The position numbers were made by a program, and so were the translations under genes. Shown one piece after another: positions 45,001-53,340 of a stretch of 64,000 nucleotides of DNA. Under the pieces are notes generated by a model, which was given only the letters and a program-made list of their open reading frames with translations, was not told the origin of the DNA and did not search any database. Numbering within the stretch: position 1 is the first letter of the stretch; each line of letters starts with the position of its first letter. Origin of the DNA: Jejuia sp047345485 (lineage in GTDB: Bacteria > Bacteroidota > Bacteroidia > Flavobacteriales > Flavobacteriaceae); assembly GCF_047345485.1 (NCBI RefSeq), contig NZ_JBLFEN010000008.1, positions 1 through 64,000 on the forward strand. The letters run 5' to 3'.

Positions 45001-45207
45001 TTCCCATCAAAATCGTTAGACAACACACCTATTAAAGCATTACAATTAGGAATACAAGGACGTAATTTAGCAATATTTAACTCTGATGTTCCGCATATAG
45101 ATCCAGAAGCTAGTATTGGTGGTGCAGCTAGCCAGTTAGATGGTATAGAACGTGGATCTGTACCAAGCCCAAGAAGTATAGGAGTAAATTTAACAGTAAA
45201 CTTTTAA
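42052..45207 (+). CDS. SusC/RagA-family TonB-linked outer-membrane transporter
   Basis: A 1051-residue transporter. The signal peptide ends near residue 22 (VHVSFAQA); a carboxypeptidase-like domain (26-100: KTVSGTVSDESGLPLPGTTV) is followed by the TonB box region ALDEVVVTALG, a plug (about 130-245: VDGVPISNQ, GASAAALYGSRASGGVI) and a 22-strand barrel ending in VNLTVNF. The ATG at 42052 opens the signal peptide. It imports large ligands together with the SusD partner 4 bp downstream. No glycoside hydrolase, sulfatase or regulator is nearby, so the ligand is open; peptide uptake is as likely as sugar uptake. Confidence 0.95.
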   Translation: MKTKFSGILTLLLAFVVHVSFAQAKTVSGTVSDESGLPLPGTTVLIKGTTNGTSTDFDGNYTISAKQGDILVFSFVGYTTLEKTVGASNSIKVTLKEDAAALDEVVVTALGIRREARSIGYAVSTVKSEDLNEVRETNVLSSLQGKASGLLITNQSGNVGGSTRILIRGNSSLSGTVQPLFVVDGVPISNQNVATGSRITGGFDFGNRAQDINPDDIDTVTILKGASAAALYGSRASGGVIIITTKRGKKGSKASVSFNSNFRFDTPLRLPDFQNSFAAGDEGEYDFDQLPNEQVTAGWGPSLSSLAGQTYDNFNDTTRPFAAVPNNVEDFYNTGAISINSITVSGAGEDGSDYRLSVAYTDQKGLVPNSNLNRTNIGFNGGKEFSDKFKSRVNFNYIRTNLNGTARVGANDPNVLTSIVNFLPRTTDFEDFLPFRDDQGNQINAPGGQQNNPYWIAFENAPEVSVQRFFGNVSMEYSPTDDLGILARAGYDTAVDKRFTQNSIGTVGRLNGTFTDDFIDTRELTLDLIATYNKDITQEFNITTRGGVQWNERVFERLGNNALDLTVPELFAPGNADVNNVFKDFTQRRIFGVFGDVTFNYKNWLILNATGRNDFSSTLPASNNSFFYPSVSLSWVFSDALNLKSDIFSFGKLRGSWANVGGDTNAYLLDFNFNPDTAFFGQFGTGGTFPFSGQLAFNSNGFITNPDLRPSNQENYEVGIELGFFKSRLNINATYYSNLTEDDIVFVPTPQTSGFASFLTNVGGVSNKGFEIDVNATLIRTTDFNWEVVANFSKNETIVEDLAGLPGEALNLATEFNGIAVRAVEGKPFQLFGTRFARATDDEGEEIEDQILVDENGIRQIGQPGELGAIQPDFTMGLSTTIRYKGFALSTTFDWREGGLMFSNTIGALRTSGLAAETAVDRDNLFVDPNTFVDNGDGTFSPNTTPIESAQAYWQQFSSASIAEGNVFDATFIKWRELSLTYTFPSKSLDNTPIKALQLGIQGRNLAIFNSDVPHIDPEASIGGAASQLDGIERGSVPSPRSIGVNLTVNF

Positions 45208-45211
45208 GAAA

Positions 45212-46651
45212 ATGAAAAATATAAAATCCTTATACAAAACCACAATATTATTGTGTTTTGCCATCCTTTTAGTTGGTTGTGAAGACTCCATCGAAGGAAT
45301 AAATACTGATCCCCTTGCTGCTACAAGCATAAGCGCAGAGTTATTAATGCCACAAGTTTTAGTTGCAGGATTATCAGCCAATAGAACTATTGAGCTAAAT
45401 TCAATGAATATGCATTCTCAATCTTGGTCTGCAACAGTAGGTTTTGGTGTATTTGCAAACCCAGAGCGATATAATATTAGTGCTAATACCACTAACAATG
45501 TTTGGGTAGGTCAATACACAACTGCATTAAGAAATTTGCAACAAATGCGTGTATTAACCGAAACTAATAATCCTGAAGCACTAAATATTATTGGACAAGC
45601 CCAAGTGCTAGAAGCCTTTGCTTACTTAAATCTTACACAAATTTTTGGAGATATACCTTTTAGTGAAGCTATACAGGTGGCTGATTTTTCTAATCCAAAT
45701 TTTGATAGTCAAGAAGATGTATTAAGAGGTTTACCGGCACTACTAGATCAAGCGTTACAAAATTTATCTAGTGATACAGGTATCATTGAATCTGCAGATT
45801 TAGTTTACGGTGGAGATAGAGCTTCATGGGTAAGATTTGCAAATTCATTAAAATTAAAGTGTTTAATGTTGATCGCAAATGTTGATGCTGCATCAGTACA
45901 AGCTGAAATTCAAAATACAGCGAACCAGCCTCTTATATTGGATGCTTCACAGGATGCAGTTTTAAACTATACAGCTGTCCCTGGTAATGAAAACCCAATT
46001 TGGAAAACTATTGACCAATTTGGTGGAGGTGTAAATACGTTTTGGGGTGGAGGGATTCCATTGATAGATATCATGAATGCAAACTCTGATCCTAGAAGAG
46101 CAACTTATTTTGATACTAATGAGGATGGTGACTATGTTGGTCAAGAACAAGGTGTTTTTAGTACAACAGGTGTTTCTACTATCAGTTTAAACATTATAAG
46201 ACCAGAAATGCCAGACAGATATAGTACTGCTGCAGAAACCAACTTTTATTTAGCTGAAGCTGCACTATTAGGTTATATAAATGGTGATGCAAATGCATTT
46301 TATAGAGCTGGAATTACTGCATCTCTTGATTCTTATGATGGTGCTCCTGGTGCGATTTCAGAAGCAGATAAAGCTGCGTTTTTAGCTTCACCTAGAGGAA
46401 CTATAAGTGGTGATAGTGAAGAAGATGCTTTATTAAAAATACATGAAGAAACATTCGTAGCTAACTTTACTAGAGCTATAGAATCTTGGACAGATTGGAG
46501 AAGAAATGACGTACCAACGATAACTTTACCTACAGGTGCAGTACTTACTGACTTTTTAAGAAGGTATCAAATTCCTCTTAGTGAAGTTACATCTAATGCC
46601 AATGCTCCTGCAGTTGAAGATTTGACGGAACCTATGTGGTTTGAAAATTAG
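45212..46651 (+). CDS. SusD/RagB-family surface lipoprotein
   Basis: A 479-residue lipoprotein (lipobox LLVGC, C23) that forms the lid on the SusC-like barrel. The N-terminal part has EDSIEGINTDPLAATSISA, and TPR-like helices (QAQVLEAFAYLNLTQIFGDI, the conserved DIPFSEA) follow; YSTAAETNFYLAEAALLG is the C-terminal signature. It is placed 4 bp after susC, translationally linked. A palindromic terminator closes the pair. Confidence 0.94.
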   Translation: MKNIKSLYKTTILLCFAILLVGCEDSIEGINTDPLAATSISAELLMPQVLVAGLSANRTIELNSMNMHSQSWSATVGFGVFANPERYNISANTTNNVWVGQYTTALRNLQQMRVLTETNNPEALNIIGQAQVLEAFAYLNLTQIFGDIPFSEAIQVADFSNPNFDSQEDVLRGLPALLDQALQNLSSDTGIIESADLVYGGDRASWVRFANSLKLKCLMLIANVDAASVQAEIQNTANQPLILDASQDAVLNYTAVPGNENPIWKTIDQFGGGVNTFWGGGIPLIDIMNANSDPRRATYFDTNEDGDYVGQEQGVFSTTGVSTISLNIIRPEMPDRYSTAAETNFYLAEAALLGYINGDANAFYRAGITASLDSYDGAPGAISEADKAAFLASPRGTISGDSEEDALLKIHEETFVANFTRAIESWTDWRRNDVPTITLPTGAVLTDFLRRYQIPLSEVTSNANAPAVEDLTEPMWFEN

Positions 46652-46683
46652 AATCTTTTACAAATAATATATTTATAAGAACG

Positions 46684-46715
46684 AAAGGCTGTCTTAGTTA
46701 ACTAAGACAGCCTTT
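46684..46715 (+). terminator. Terminator of the susCD-like pair
   Basis: A perfect 32-nt palindrome (AAAGGCTGTCTTAGTT with AACTAAGACAGCCTTT) running into a T run on the plus strand, 33 bp after the susD stop. Confidence 0.88.
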
Positions 46716-46788
46716 TTTTATTCAGTAAAATATTTATATCATTAAAGATAATATATCTTTATATTTATTTATCAAATATTATTATTTT

Positions 46789-47520
46789 ATGCAAACCCAA
46801 ATATTCGGAATAAGAGCCATAATTGAGGCCATAAACTCTGAAGAAACTATTGATAAAGTGTTTTTACAAAAAGGACTTAAAGGAGAGCTTTTTACAGAAT
46901 TAGAGTCTGTAATTAGAAAAAATTCTATTAACACCTCATATGTTCCTGTTGAGAAATTAAATAGGCTCACTAAAAAAAACCATCAAGGTGCAGTTGCACA
47001 AATATCTCCTATTGCATTTCACGATATAGAAACCTTGGTTTTAAATATTACTGAATCTGGTAAAACACCATTATTTTTACTTTTAGATCAGTTAAGTGAT
47101 GTTCGTAATTTTGGTGCTATTATTAGAACTGCGGAGTGTACAGGTGTGAATGGTATAATAATACAAAAAAAAGGTGGTGCACCTGTAAATGGAGATACTA
47201 TTAAAACTAGTGCTGGTGCTGTATTTAAAATTCCTATTTGTAAAGTAGACCATATTAAAGATGCTGTGTTTTATATGCAGGCCTCTGGCATAAAAGTAAT
47301 AGCTGCAACCGAAAAAACGAATAATACACTCTATAATATTTCTTTTAAGGAGCCTTGTGCTATTATTATGGGTTCTGAAGGTCGTGGTATTAATCCATCT
47401 ACATTAAAAGTTGTAGATGAGAAAGCTAAACTACCTTTACTTGGAGATATTGAATCTTTAAATGTTTCTGTAGCATGTGGCGCTTTTTTGTATGAAGTAG
47501 TGAGACAACGGCTTAAATAA
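46789..47520 (+). CDS. rlmB: 23S rRNA 2'-O-ribose methyltransferase, RlmB/TrmH family
   Basis: A 243-residue SPOUT methyltransferase. The N-terminal substrate-binding part (FGIRAIIEAINSEETIDKVF, KKNHQGAVAQIS) is followed by the knotted catalytic domain: LLLDQLSDVRNFGAIIRTAE (motif 1), IIMGSEGRGINPSTL (motif 2) and LNVSVACGAFLYEVVRQR (motif 3). RlmB methylates G2251 of 23S rRNA; a related tRNA or rRNA target is possible. It is monocistronic and convergent with the rhomboid gene. Confidence 0.93.
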   Translation: MQTQIFGIRAIIEAINSEETIDKVFLQKGLKGELFTELESVIRKNSINTSYVPVEKLNRLTKKNHQGAVAQISPIAFHDIETLVLNITESGKTPLFLLLDQLSDVRNFGAIIRTAECTGVNGIIIQKKGGAPVNGDTIKTSAGAVFKIPICKVDHIKDAVFYMQASGIKVIAATEKTNNTLYNISFKEPCAIIMGSEGRGINPSTLKVVDEKAKLPLLGDIESLNVSVACGAFLYEVVRQRLK

Positions 47521-47563
47521 GCTCTATTATAATAAGTCTATTTGGATTTAAAGACTATTGTTA

Positions 47564-48298
47564 TTAGGTATTTTTCTCTTTATCACTTTTAAAGGTATAA
47601 TTAATTTTTATACTCTCTTCCTCTACTTCGGGTTCTAAAGTTTCAATAAAGTTACCGTTTTCATCAAAATGTTTTAAGAATGGATCGTCATCTTCATTAA
47701 AATTTTCTTGTTCCCACATATATTTTTTAGGTTTTGCAATTTGTTTTCTAAATACTAATGCAAATACTAATCCTGTTATTAGCCCTGATAAGTGTCCTTC
47801 CCATGAGATGCCTTTTTCTATGGGCAATGTATACCAAATCATGCTTCCATATAAAAACACTACGAGTAAAGACAATGCAATAAGCCTGTAATGTTTAGCA
47901 AACACGCCTTTAAAAAACGTAAAGCTTACGAGTACATAAACTAATCCGCTTGCTCCAATATGATAAGATGGCCTACCAATACACCAGGTTAAAAATCCTG
48001 ATACTAAAATACCCCATAAAAGCACGCGCCACGCAAGAGGTTTATAGAAATAAAATAATGCTGATGATAATACAAAAAGAGGAATACTATTATGGTATAA
48101 ATGCTGTATATCTCCATGTAAAAAGGGACTAAAAACTACACCTCGTAATCCTAAAAAAGTTTGCGGATAGACGCCATATTTTGATAACTTAAACCCAAAC
48201 CTTACTTCGAACCAAAATACTAACCAGATGATTAATACGAATAAAATAGGGTAAGCTATAACTCCCGTTGAGTATTCAAAATGTTTGTTTTGTGCCAT
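47564..48298 (-). CDS. Rhomboid-family intramembrane serine protease
   Basis: A 244-residue membrane protease with six helices. The catalytic serine is S117 in IGASGLVY and the histidine is H169 in SWEGHLSGLITG; HGDIQHLYHNSIPLF is the usual HxxxHxxxN-like segment. The C-terminal cytosolic tail (about 45 residues) is acidic (NFNEDDDPFLKHFDENG). It cleaves membrane proteins within the bilayer; the substrate is unknown. Confidence 0.93.
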   Translation of the reverse strand: MAQNKHFEYSTGVIAYPILFVLIIWLVFWFEVRFGFKLSKYGVYPQTFLGLRGVVFSPFLHGDIQHLYHNSIPLFVLSSALFYFYKPLAWRVLLWGILVSGFLTWCIGRPSYHIGASGLVYVLVSFTFFKGVFAKHYRLIALSLLVVFLYGSMIWYTLPIEKGISWEGHLSGLITGLVFALVFRKQIAKPKKYMWEQENFNEDDDPFLKHFDENGNFIETLEPEVEEESIKINYTFKSDKEKNT

Positions 48299-48359
48299 TG
48301 TACTAAATATAGCAAATAGTTAACCATATTTGGATGATGTGCTAAAATGGCAGATAGGT

Positions 48360-48443
48360 GCGTGAGGGATTGAGCGATTGTTGAAGCTCCTCGAAGAGAG
48401 CGACTCGTGAAAGCCCGACCCAGATTTTTATCTGGGGCACGCC
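48360..48443. repeat. Interspersed palindromic repeat, copy 2
   Basis: Begins GCGTGAGGGATTGAGCGATT and ends GGGGCACGCC, with GAAAGCCCGACCC in the 3' half, matching copy 1 at 22466-22550 in order and spacing. Ends GCGTG/CACGC are inverted; the inner hairpin sequence differs. It stands between the divergent rhomboid and rarA genes. Confidence 0.75.
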
Positions 48444-48477
48444 CAAAACTAAAATAAAATCTATTAATTTTACACTG

Positions 48478-49761
48478 ATGAATATAAATATACCTTTAGC
48501 CGAACGATTACGGCCAAAACGCTTGGTAGACTATGTGAGCCAAACGCATTTAGTGGGTGAGCATGGTGCATTGTCTCAGCAATTGAAACATGGACTGATT
48601 GCTTCTATGATATTTTGGGGACCGCCAGGGACAGGAAAAACAACGCTTGCTAATATTATTGCTTCTGAATCTGAAAGACCGTTTTACACATTAAGTGCCA
48701 TAAATTCTGGTGTTAAAGATGTTAGAGAAGTAATTGATAAGGCTAAACAAAGTGGTGGTTTGTTTACAACTAAAAACCCAATTTTGTTTATTGATGAAAT
48801 ACATAGATTTAGTAAATCTCAACAAGATTCGTTATTACAAGCGGTAGAAAAAGGATGGATAACTTTGATTGGGGCTACTACTGAAAACCCAAGTTTTGAG
48901 GTCATACCTGCATTATTGTCGCGTTGCCAAGTATATGTTTTAAATGCATTTTCTAAAAGTGATTTAGAAACGCTGCTTAAGCGTGCGATTGAAAACGATA
49001 TTGTTATCTCTAAAAAGGATATTATACTTAAAGAAACAGATGCTTTGTTACGACTTTCGGGTGGTGATGCTAGAAAATTACTTAATATTTTTGAGCTTAT
49101 TGTAAATTCTAGTAATGCTGATAAGGTTACTATTACCGATGCTTTTGTTTTAGATAATGTACAAAACAATACGGCACGATATGACAAAACTGGAGAACAG
49201 CATTATGATATAATTTCGGCGTTTATAAAATCGATTAGGGGAAGTGACCCCAATGGTGCCGTGTATTGGCTTGCTAGAATGATTGAAGGTGGTGAGGATG
49301 TGAAATTTATAGCACGTAGACTTTTAATTTCGGCTAGTGAAGATATTGGTAATGCTAACCCGACAGCGTTAGTAATTGCAAATAATGCTTTTCAAGCAGT
49401 TTCTGCCATTGGGTTTCCAGAATCTCGTATTATTTTAAGTCAATGTGCTACGTATTTAGCATGTTCTCCAAAAAGCAACGCAGCTTATAAAGCAATAGGT
49501 GAAGCACAACAACTGGTAAAAGATACTGGTGATTTATCTGTACCATTAGAAATAAGAAATGCCCCTACTAAATTAATGAAAGAACTTGGTTATGGAGAAA
49601 ACTACAAGTATGCCCATAACTATGAAAATAATTTTGCACAACAGGAGTTTTTACCTGACGAAATAAAGGGAACTAAACTTTACGAACCTAGTAATAATGC
49701 TCGTGAAAATGCACAACGAGAGTTTTTAAAACAGCGTTGGAAAGATAAGTATAACTATTAG
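48478..49761 (+). CDS. rarA: Replication-associated recombination protein A (MgsA-type AAA ATPase)
   Basis: A 427-residue AAA+ clamp-loader-like ATPase acting at stalled forks. Walker A is GPPGTGKTT (48-56), Walker B LFIDEIHRF, sensor 1 IGATTENPSF, the arginine-finger region LLSRCQVYVL, and sensor 2 SGGDARKLLNIFELI. The C-terminal domain (YDIISAFIKSIRGSDPNGAV, RRLLISASEDIGNANP) is the tetramerisation part. The gene is monocistronic and follows an interspersed repeat. Confidence 0.96.
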   Translation: MNINIPLAERLRPKRLVDYVSQTHLVGEHGALSQQLKHGLIASMIFWGPPGTGKTTLANIIASESERPFYTLSAINSGVKDVREVIDKAKQSGGLFTTKNPILFIDEIHRFSKSQQDSLLQAVEKGWITLIGATTENPSFEVIPALLSRCQVYVLNAFSKSDLETLLKRAIENDIVISKKDIILKETDALLRLSGGDARKLLNIFELIVNSSNADKVTITDAFVLDNVQNNTARYDKTGEQHYDIISAFIKSIRGSDPNGAVYWLARMIEGGEDVKFIARRLLISASEDIGNANPTALVIANNAFQAVSAIGFPESRIILSQCATYLACSPKSNAAYKAIGEAQQLVKDTGDLSVPLEIRNAPTKLMKELGYGENYKYAHNYENNFAQQEFLPDEIKGTKLYEPSNNARENAQREFLKQRWKDKYNY

Positions 49762-49788
49762 TGGCTAATGGCTCTAATGGCTGAAAAA

Positions 49789-50652
49789 CTAGAACTTTAT
49801 ATTTAACTTTTCTACTAGTATTGTATGTTGTGTGTGATGCTCCAGAAACCAGATATCATTACTTTTGTATATGATAGCGGATTTATCTTCAACTAAAAAC
49901 ACATTTTTCACTCCTGTATTTTTAATTTTATAAATCACTTTTGGCGAACTATCTACTAATTGAAACCCATTATCTATTTCTTGGGCATATAAAATAATAG
50001 ATGTTGATTGTTTTAAAGTTGTACTAGATTCTTTAATTTTATTTTCTGAAGATACAACCTTGGTTGTTTCTTTTACCCCAACTACTTTTTCGTTAGCTTT
50101 TGTAGTTTCTTTTTTAAGAGTCTTTATTTCTTGCTTTAATTTTTCGATCTCTTGTTGTGTTTGGACTTTTGCCTCGTCTACAACTACTGCTGATTGAGAT
50201 GACACTAGGCTTTGCTCTGGTTCGTACTTGTAATTTAAGGCTTTAAAAGAATCGAATGCAGCCCTTAATGCTTTATTGTAAGCTACTTTAAACTCTTTTT
50301 CTCTACTTTCACCTGTTTTAGAGGAGTATACTACTTTATCGTTACAATCTTTTAAAACAACATTTAGTTTTGTTTTAAACATTCCTGACCCTTTTATAAC
50401 GTTAGAGCGTAACGCTAAACACCTATCTAATTTAAGATCTCTAGGATATTCTGTACCTTCAAATAATGCTGTAAAACCATATTTATTAAACAGGTATTGT
50501 GATAATTCATTTAACCGGTGTTGATTCTCTTCTTTAAGGAAGTCGTATTTTTTTGGCACCAAAACATACTTATAGTTATTAAGATTATTTTGAGCAAAAT
50601 TATTAGCAATTGCAAATAATACTAGTATTAACGTAAAATATTTAATTTTCAT
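49789..50652 (-). CDS. Periplasmic coiled-coil protein of unknown function
   Basis: A 287-residue secreted protein. A signal peptide (LVLFAIANNFAQ) is followed by a conserved N-terminal domain (NYKYVLVPKKYDFLKEENQH, RCLALRSNVIKGSGMFKTKL), a central lysine/glutamate coiled coil (about 165-205), and a C-terminal beta-rich domain (SIILYAQEIDNGFQLVDSSP). I do not recognise a function. It overlaps the preceding gene by 11 bp and belongs to a three-gene operon of envelope proteins. Confidence 0.82.
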   Translation of the reverse strand: MKIKYFTLILVLFAIANNFAQNNLNNYKYVLVPKKYDFLKEENQHRLNELSQYLFNKYGFTALFEGTEYPRDLKLDRCLALRSNVIKGSGMFKTKLNVVLKDCNDKVVYSSKTGESREKEFKVAYNKALRAAFDSFKALNYKYEPEQSLVSSQSAVVVDEAKVQTQQEIEKLKQEIKTLKKETTKANEKVVGVKETTKVVSSENKIKESSTTLKQSTSIILYAQEIDNGFQLVDSSPKVIYKIKNTGVKNVFLVEDKSAIIYKSNDIWFLEHHTQHTILVEKLNIKF

Positions 50653-52060
50653 TTTTAAAAATATAATTTAATCCTAATTGTAAAGATACATGTTGTGAGT
50701 CATATACGTTTTGATATGATAATAAATTATCGGCCATAGCATATATATTCAACCCCCATAAGTTACTAGAAACACCAAATCCTATGTTACTGTAAGTATA
50801 TGAGTCTATAGTATAAGTTGCTTTAACACTCAGGCCATTAAAAACTCTTCTGTAATAATATGCAGTTAGTGCACTTTGTATACCTCTAGGACGTTTTATC
50901 ATAAATAATTGCGCGCCAACCCTATTTAAATAATCACCTTCATCTGCTAAACAATCACAATCTTTTAACTTTTTCTTCCCAAAAGCATAATTTAAAGACG
51001 TATTGAGTTTTACGGGTCTCCACACTGTGTACTTAGTTTGCGTGGTATCTATTTCAAAAAGATCTTCAAATTCTTCCTCTATTTCGCTCCAAAAATCATC
51101 TGCCGACTCGTTATCTTGTGATTCTGGAAATAGCGGGTCTATGCCTTCAAAGGTAAACTCATCTTTTAACTCGTAGTTTTCTATATTTTTGGAGTGTCGT
51201 ACAAAACCTAAATCTAATACACTGGCATCCCAGTATAATTGCTTATTTATTTGTTTAGTAAAACCAACATCAAGACCTAGTCCTAAATTTTCTCCAAATA
51301 ATAAGCGTTTTCTTATTGTTTTAATATCTTCAGTAAAATCATCATTCTCATCGTTAATCAAATTGGCTACTCCTGAAGATCTCAGTGCTAAATCTAAATT
51401 AAAAATATGATTATAGGTATTGTTTTCCCCTTCAACTGTAGTAAATGCACCTCTGTTGTTTGTTGAATTTATGTTAAAAACACTAGAGTAAATTTTTCCT
51501 CTAACTCCAAAATTGAATTTTTCATTTACTTTTTTATTATAACCTAAATGTAGTACTGTAAGCACATCTACGTTGAGGTTTAAATGGTCTAATTTAAAAG
51601 GCCTACCTATATTTGATTGATTTCCTTCTAGTGCTAAAACAACGTAATCTTTTGGGAAATAACTGATAAAATCGAACTCTTGGTAGAGGCCAAAACTTAT
51701 ATACTCGTTTTTTTGATATGATGGACCAAAAGCAAAACCTCCAGAGAATATTTCAAGTTGTTGTGTTATTGTAGTAAAATCATTTGCATCTAATCTATTT
51801 ACGGCTTCTCTAAATTTCAAATTAAAGTTTCTACCGTCATTTACAAAAAAATCAAAAACTGACACGTTAGAAGAACCAGCATTTAAATGCATATGAGATA
51901 CTAATGGTATACCAAAATACCCCATGTTATTAATTTGTCCTCCAGGGTTTAATAATAATGCTTGTGGCGTTTCTGTAAACCCATATAATATTTGTTTGTT
52001 TTGTGCATAACCAATTCCCGATATAAGCATTAATACTAGTAAAATTTTTTTCAATATCAT
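50642..52060 (-). CDS. DUF5723-like outer-membrane barrel protein
   Basis: A 472-residue protein with a signal peptide (MLISGIGYAQ) and strand-rich sequence opening with GFTETPQALLLNPGGQINNM and ending with LGLNYIFKNEN, the pattern of Bacteroidota FadL/PorV-like barrels; I believe it belongs to DUF5723. An acidic insert lies near residues 310-345 (PESQDNESADDFWSEIEEEF). Role unknown. It overlaps both neighbours (4 bp and 11 bp). Confidence 0.75.
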   Translation of the reverse strand: MILKKILLVLMLISGIGYAQNKQILYGFTETPQALLLNPGGQINNMGYFGIPLVSHMHLNAGSSNVSVFDFFVNDGRNFNLKFREAVNRLDANDFTTITQQLEIFSGGFAFGPSYQKNEYISFGLYQEFDFISYFPKDYVVLALEGNQSNIGRPFKLDHLNLNVDVLTVLHLGYNKKVNEKFNFGVRGKIYSSVFNINSTNNRGAFTTVEGENNTYNHIFNLDLALRSSGVANLINDENDDFTEDIKTIRKRLLFGENLGLGLDVGFTKQINKQLYWDASVLDLGFVRHSKNIENYELKDEFTFEGIDPLFPESQDNESADDFWSEIEEEFEDLFEIDTTQTKYTVWRPVKLNTSLNYAFGKKKLKDCDCLADEGDYLNRVGAQLFMIKRPRGIQSALTAYYYRRVFNGLSVKATYTIDSYTYSNIGFGVSSNLWGLNIYAMADNLLSYQNVYDSQHVSLQLGLNYIFKNEN

Positions 52061-52611
52061 CCGCCTATATTTAAATGAAACACTCCTATAGAATGCACTT
52101 CGATTTCCCCAGGTGTATCGGTTGTAATTGGTTCTCCTGGTAACATTCTGAGTGTGAAATTTAAGATTGATGATTGTTTAATTCTTACTAAGGCTTCATC
52201 TTCAAAAACTTCGGTATGCGTATTAGCAATAACACTATTATTAGGAGAAGCGTCTGCACTAATAGTAAATGTTTCAAGAAGGTCTCCGTTTGTATCTAAA
52301 AAATCTAATTGTAATTCGTAAGCCCTATTAATGGAATTTTCTATATCTAATACAAACTCAAGTTTAATAAGATTATTATTAATAAAACTGTTATTAAAAA
52401 TATCTATTTGAACAAAATCTGAAACCTCACTCTGCTCTGTGCCTCCTGTAAAAAATTCGCTAGCTTCTGCATTAAAAAAGAAAATACTAGATTCTACAAC
52501 AGGCTCTAGAAGTAAATCATCCAATTGATTAAAATCTACAGGTTTTGTACATGCTATAAATAACATCAAAAATGAAAGGACACTTAAGTAATTGAGTTTA
52601 ACTATTTTCAT
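52057..52611 (-). CDS. Small lipoprotein of unknown function
   Basis: A 184-residue lipoprotein (lipobox MLFIAC, C21). After the cysteine come a loop segment and a beta-rich region (SFINNNLIKLEFVLDIENSI, YELQLDFLDTNGDLLETFTI) resembling an immunoglobulin-like strand arrangement. It begins the three-gene operon and overlaps the next gene by 4 bp, suggesting a shared complex at the outer membrane. Confidence 0.8.
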   Translation of the reverse strand: MKIVKLNYLSVLSFLMLFIACTKPVDFNQLDDLLLEPVVESSIFFFNAEASEFFTGGTEQSEVSDFVQIDIFNNSFINNNLIKLEFVLDIENSINRAYELQLDFLDTNGDLLETFTISADASPNNSVIANTHTEVFEDEALVRIKQSSILNFTLRMLPGEPITTDTPGEIEVHSIGVFHLNIGG

Positions 52612-52645
52612 TGATTTAAAACGTTACAATTTGGCTTGGTATTGT

Positions 52646-53338
52646 TTATAATATATTTTTTAACTGAGTTAGGTGCGACACTTTATTTACACTATCTACA
52701 GTAAAAGACTGCTTAGGATCATAAAAAATAGCTTGCATCCCAACGTTTAAGGCACCTTCAATATCAGCTTCATAACTATCCCCAATCATTACCGTGTTTT
52801 CAACCTCAACTTTGGCAAGATTTAAAGCGTAATTAAATATTATAGGATTGGGCTTTTTAACACCTGCCAACTCAGAATTTGTAATGGTTTGAAAATACTT
52901 TAGTATGTTTGATTTGTTAAGTTTACTGTGTTGTACCTCATTAAAACCATTAGTGATAATGTGAAGTCTATATTTGTTTTTTAAATAATTTAAAGTGTCT
53001 ATAGCGCCATCTAATAAATAATTAAACGATGCTAAGTGCAGTATATAATCATCAGACAATTTATTGATCTGTTCTTTTTCTAGAGTTACACCTAGGGCTT
53101 TAAATGTATCATTCAATCTTGAAAATCTTAAGTTTTCTTTACTTATTTTTTCTTCTCTATATAATTTCCAATATTGAAAATTTATAGGCGAATATTTTTT
53201 TATAAAAGTTGCTAAATCAACATCTATTTTATTAATTCTAAAAATTTTTTCAAAAGCAAGTCCAGAGTTTTTTTCAAAATCCCATAATGTGTGGTCTAAA
53301 TCAAAAAAAACATCAGTAATAGTATTATATGTATTCAT
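52646..53338 (-). CDS. YjjG-family HAD nucleotidase
   Basis: A 230-residue haloacid dehalogenase-fold phosphatase of the YjjG group (noncanonical pyrimidine nucleotidase). Motif I is FFDLDHTLWD (D13, D15), motif II IITNGFNE, motif III KKPNP, motif IV VMIGDSYEADIEGA. YjjG enzymes dephosphorylate modified pyrimidine nucleotides; the exact substrate is inferred. It ends the unit begun by the deacetylase-fold gene 2 bp upstream. Confidence 0.9.
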   Translation of the reverse strand: MNTYNTITDVFFDLDHTLWDFEKNSGLAFEKIFRINKIDVDLATFIKKYSPINFQYWKLYREEKISKENLRFSRLNDTFKALGVTLEKEQINKLSDDYILHLASFNYLLDGAIDTLNYLKNKYRLHIITNGFNEVQHSKLNKSNILKYFQTITNSELAGVKKPNPIIFNYALNLAKVEVENTVMIGDSYEADIEGALNVGMQAIFYDPKQSFTVDSVNKVSHLTQLKNIL

Positions 53339-53340
53339 TT

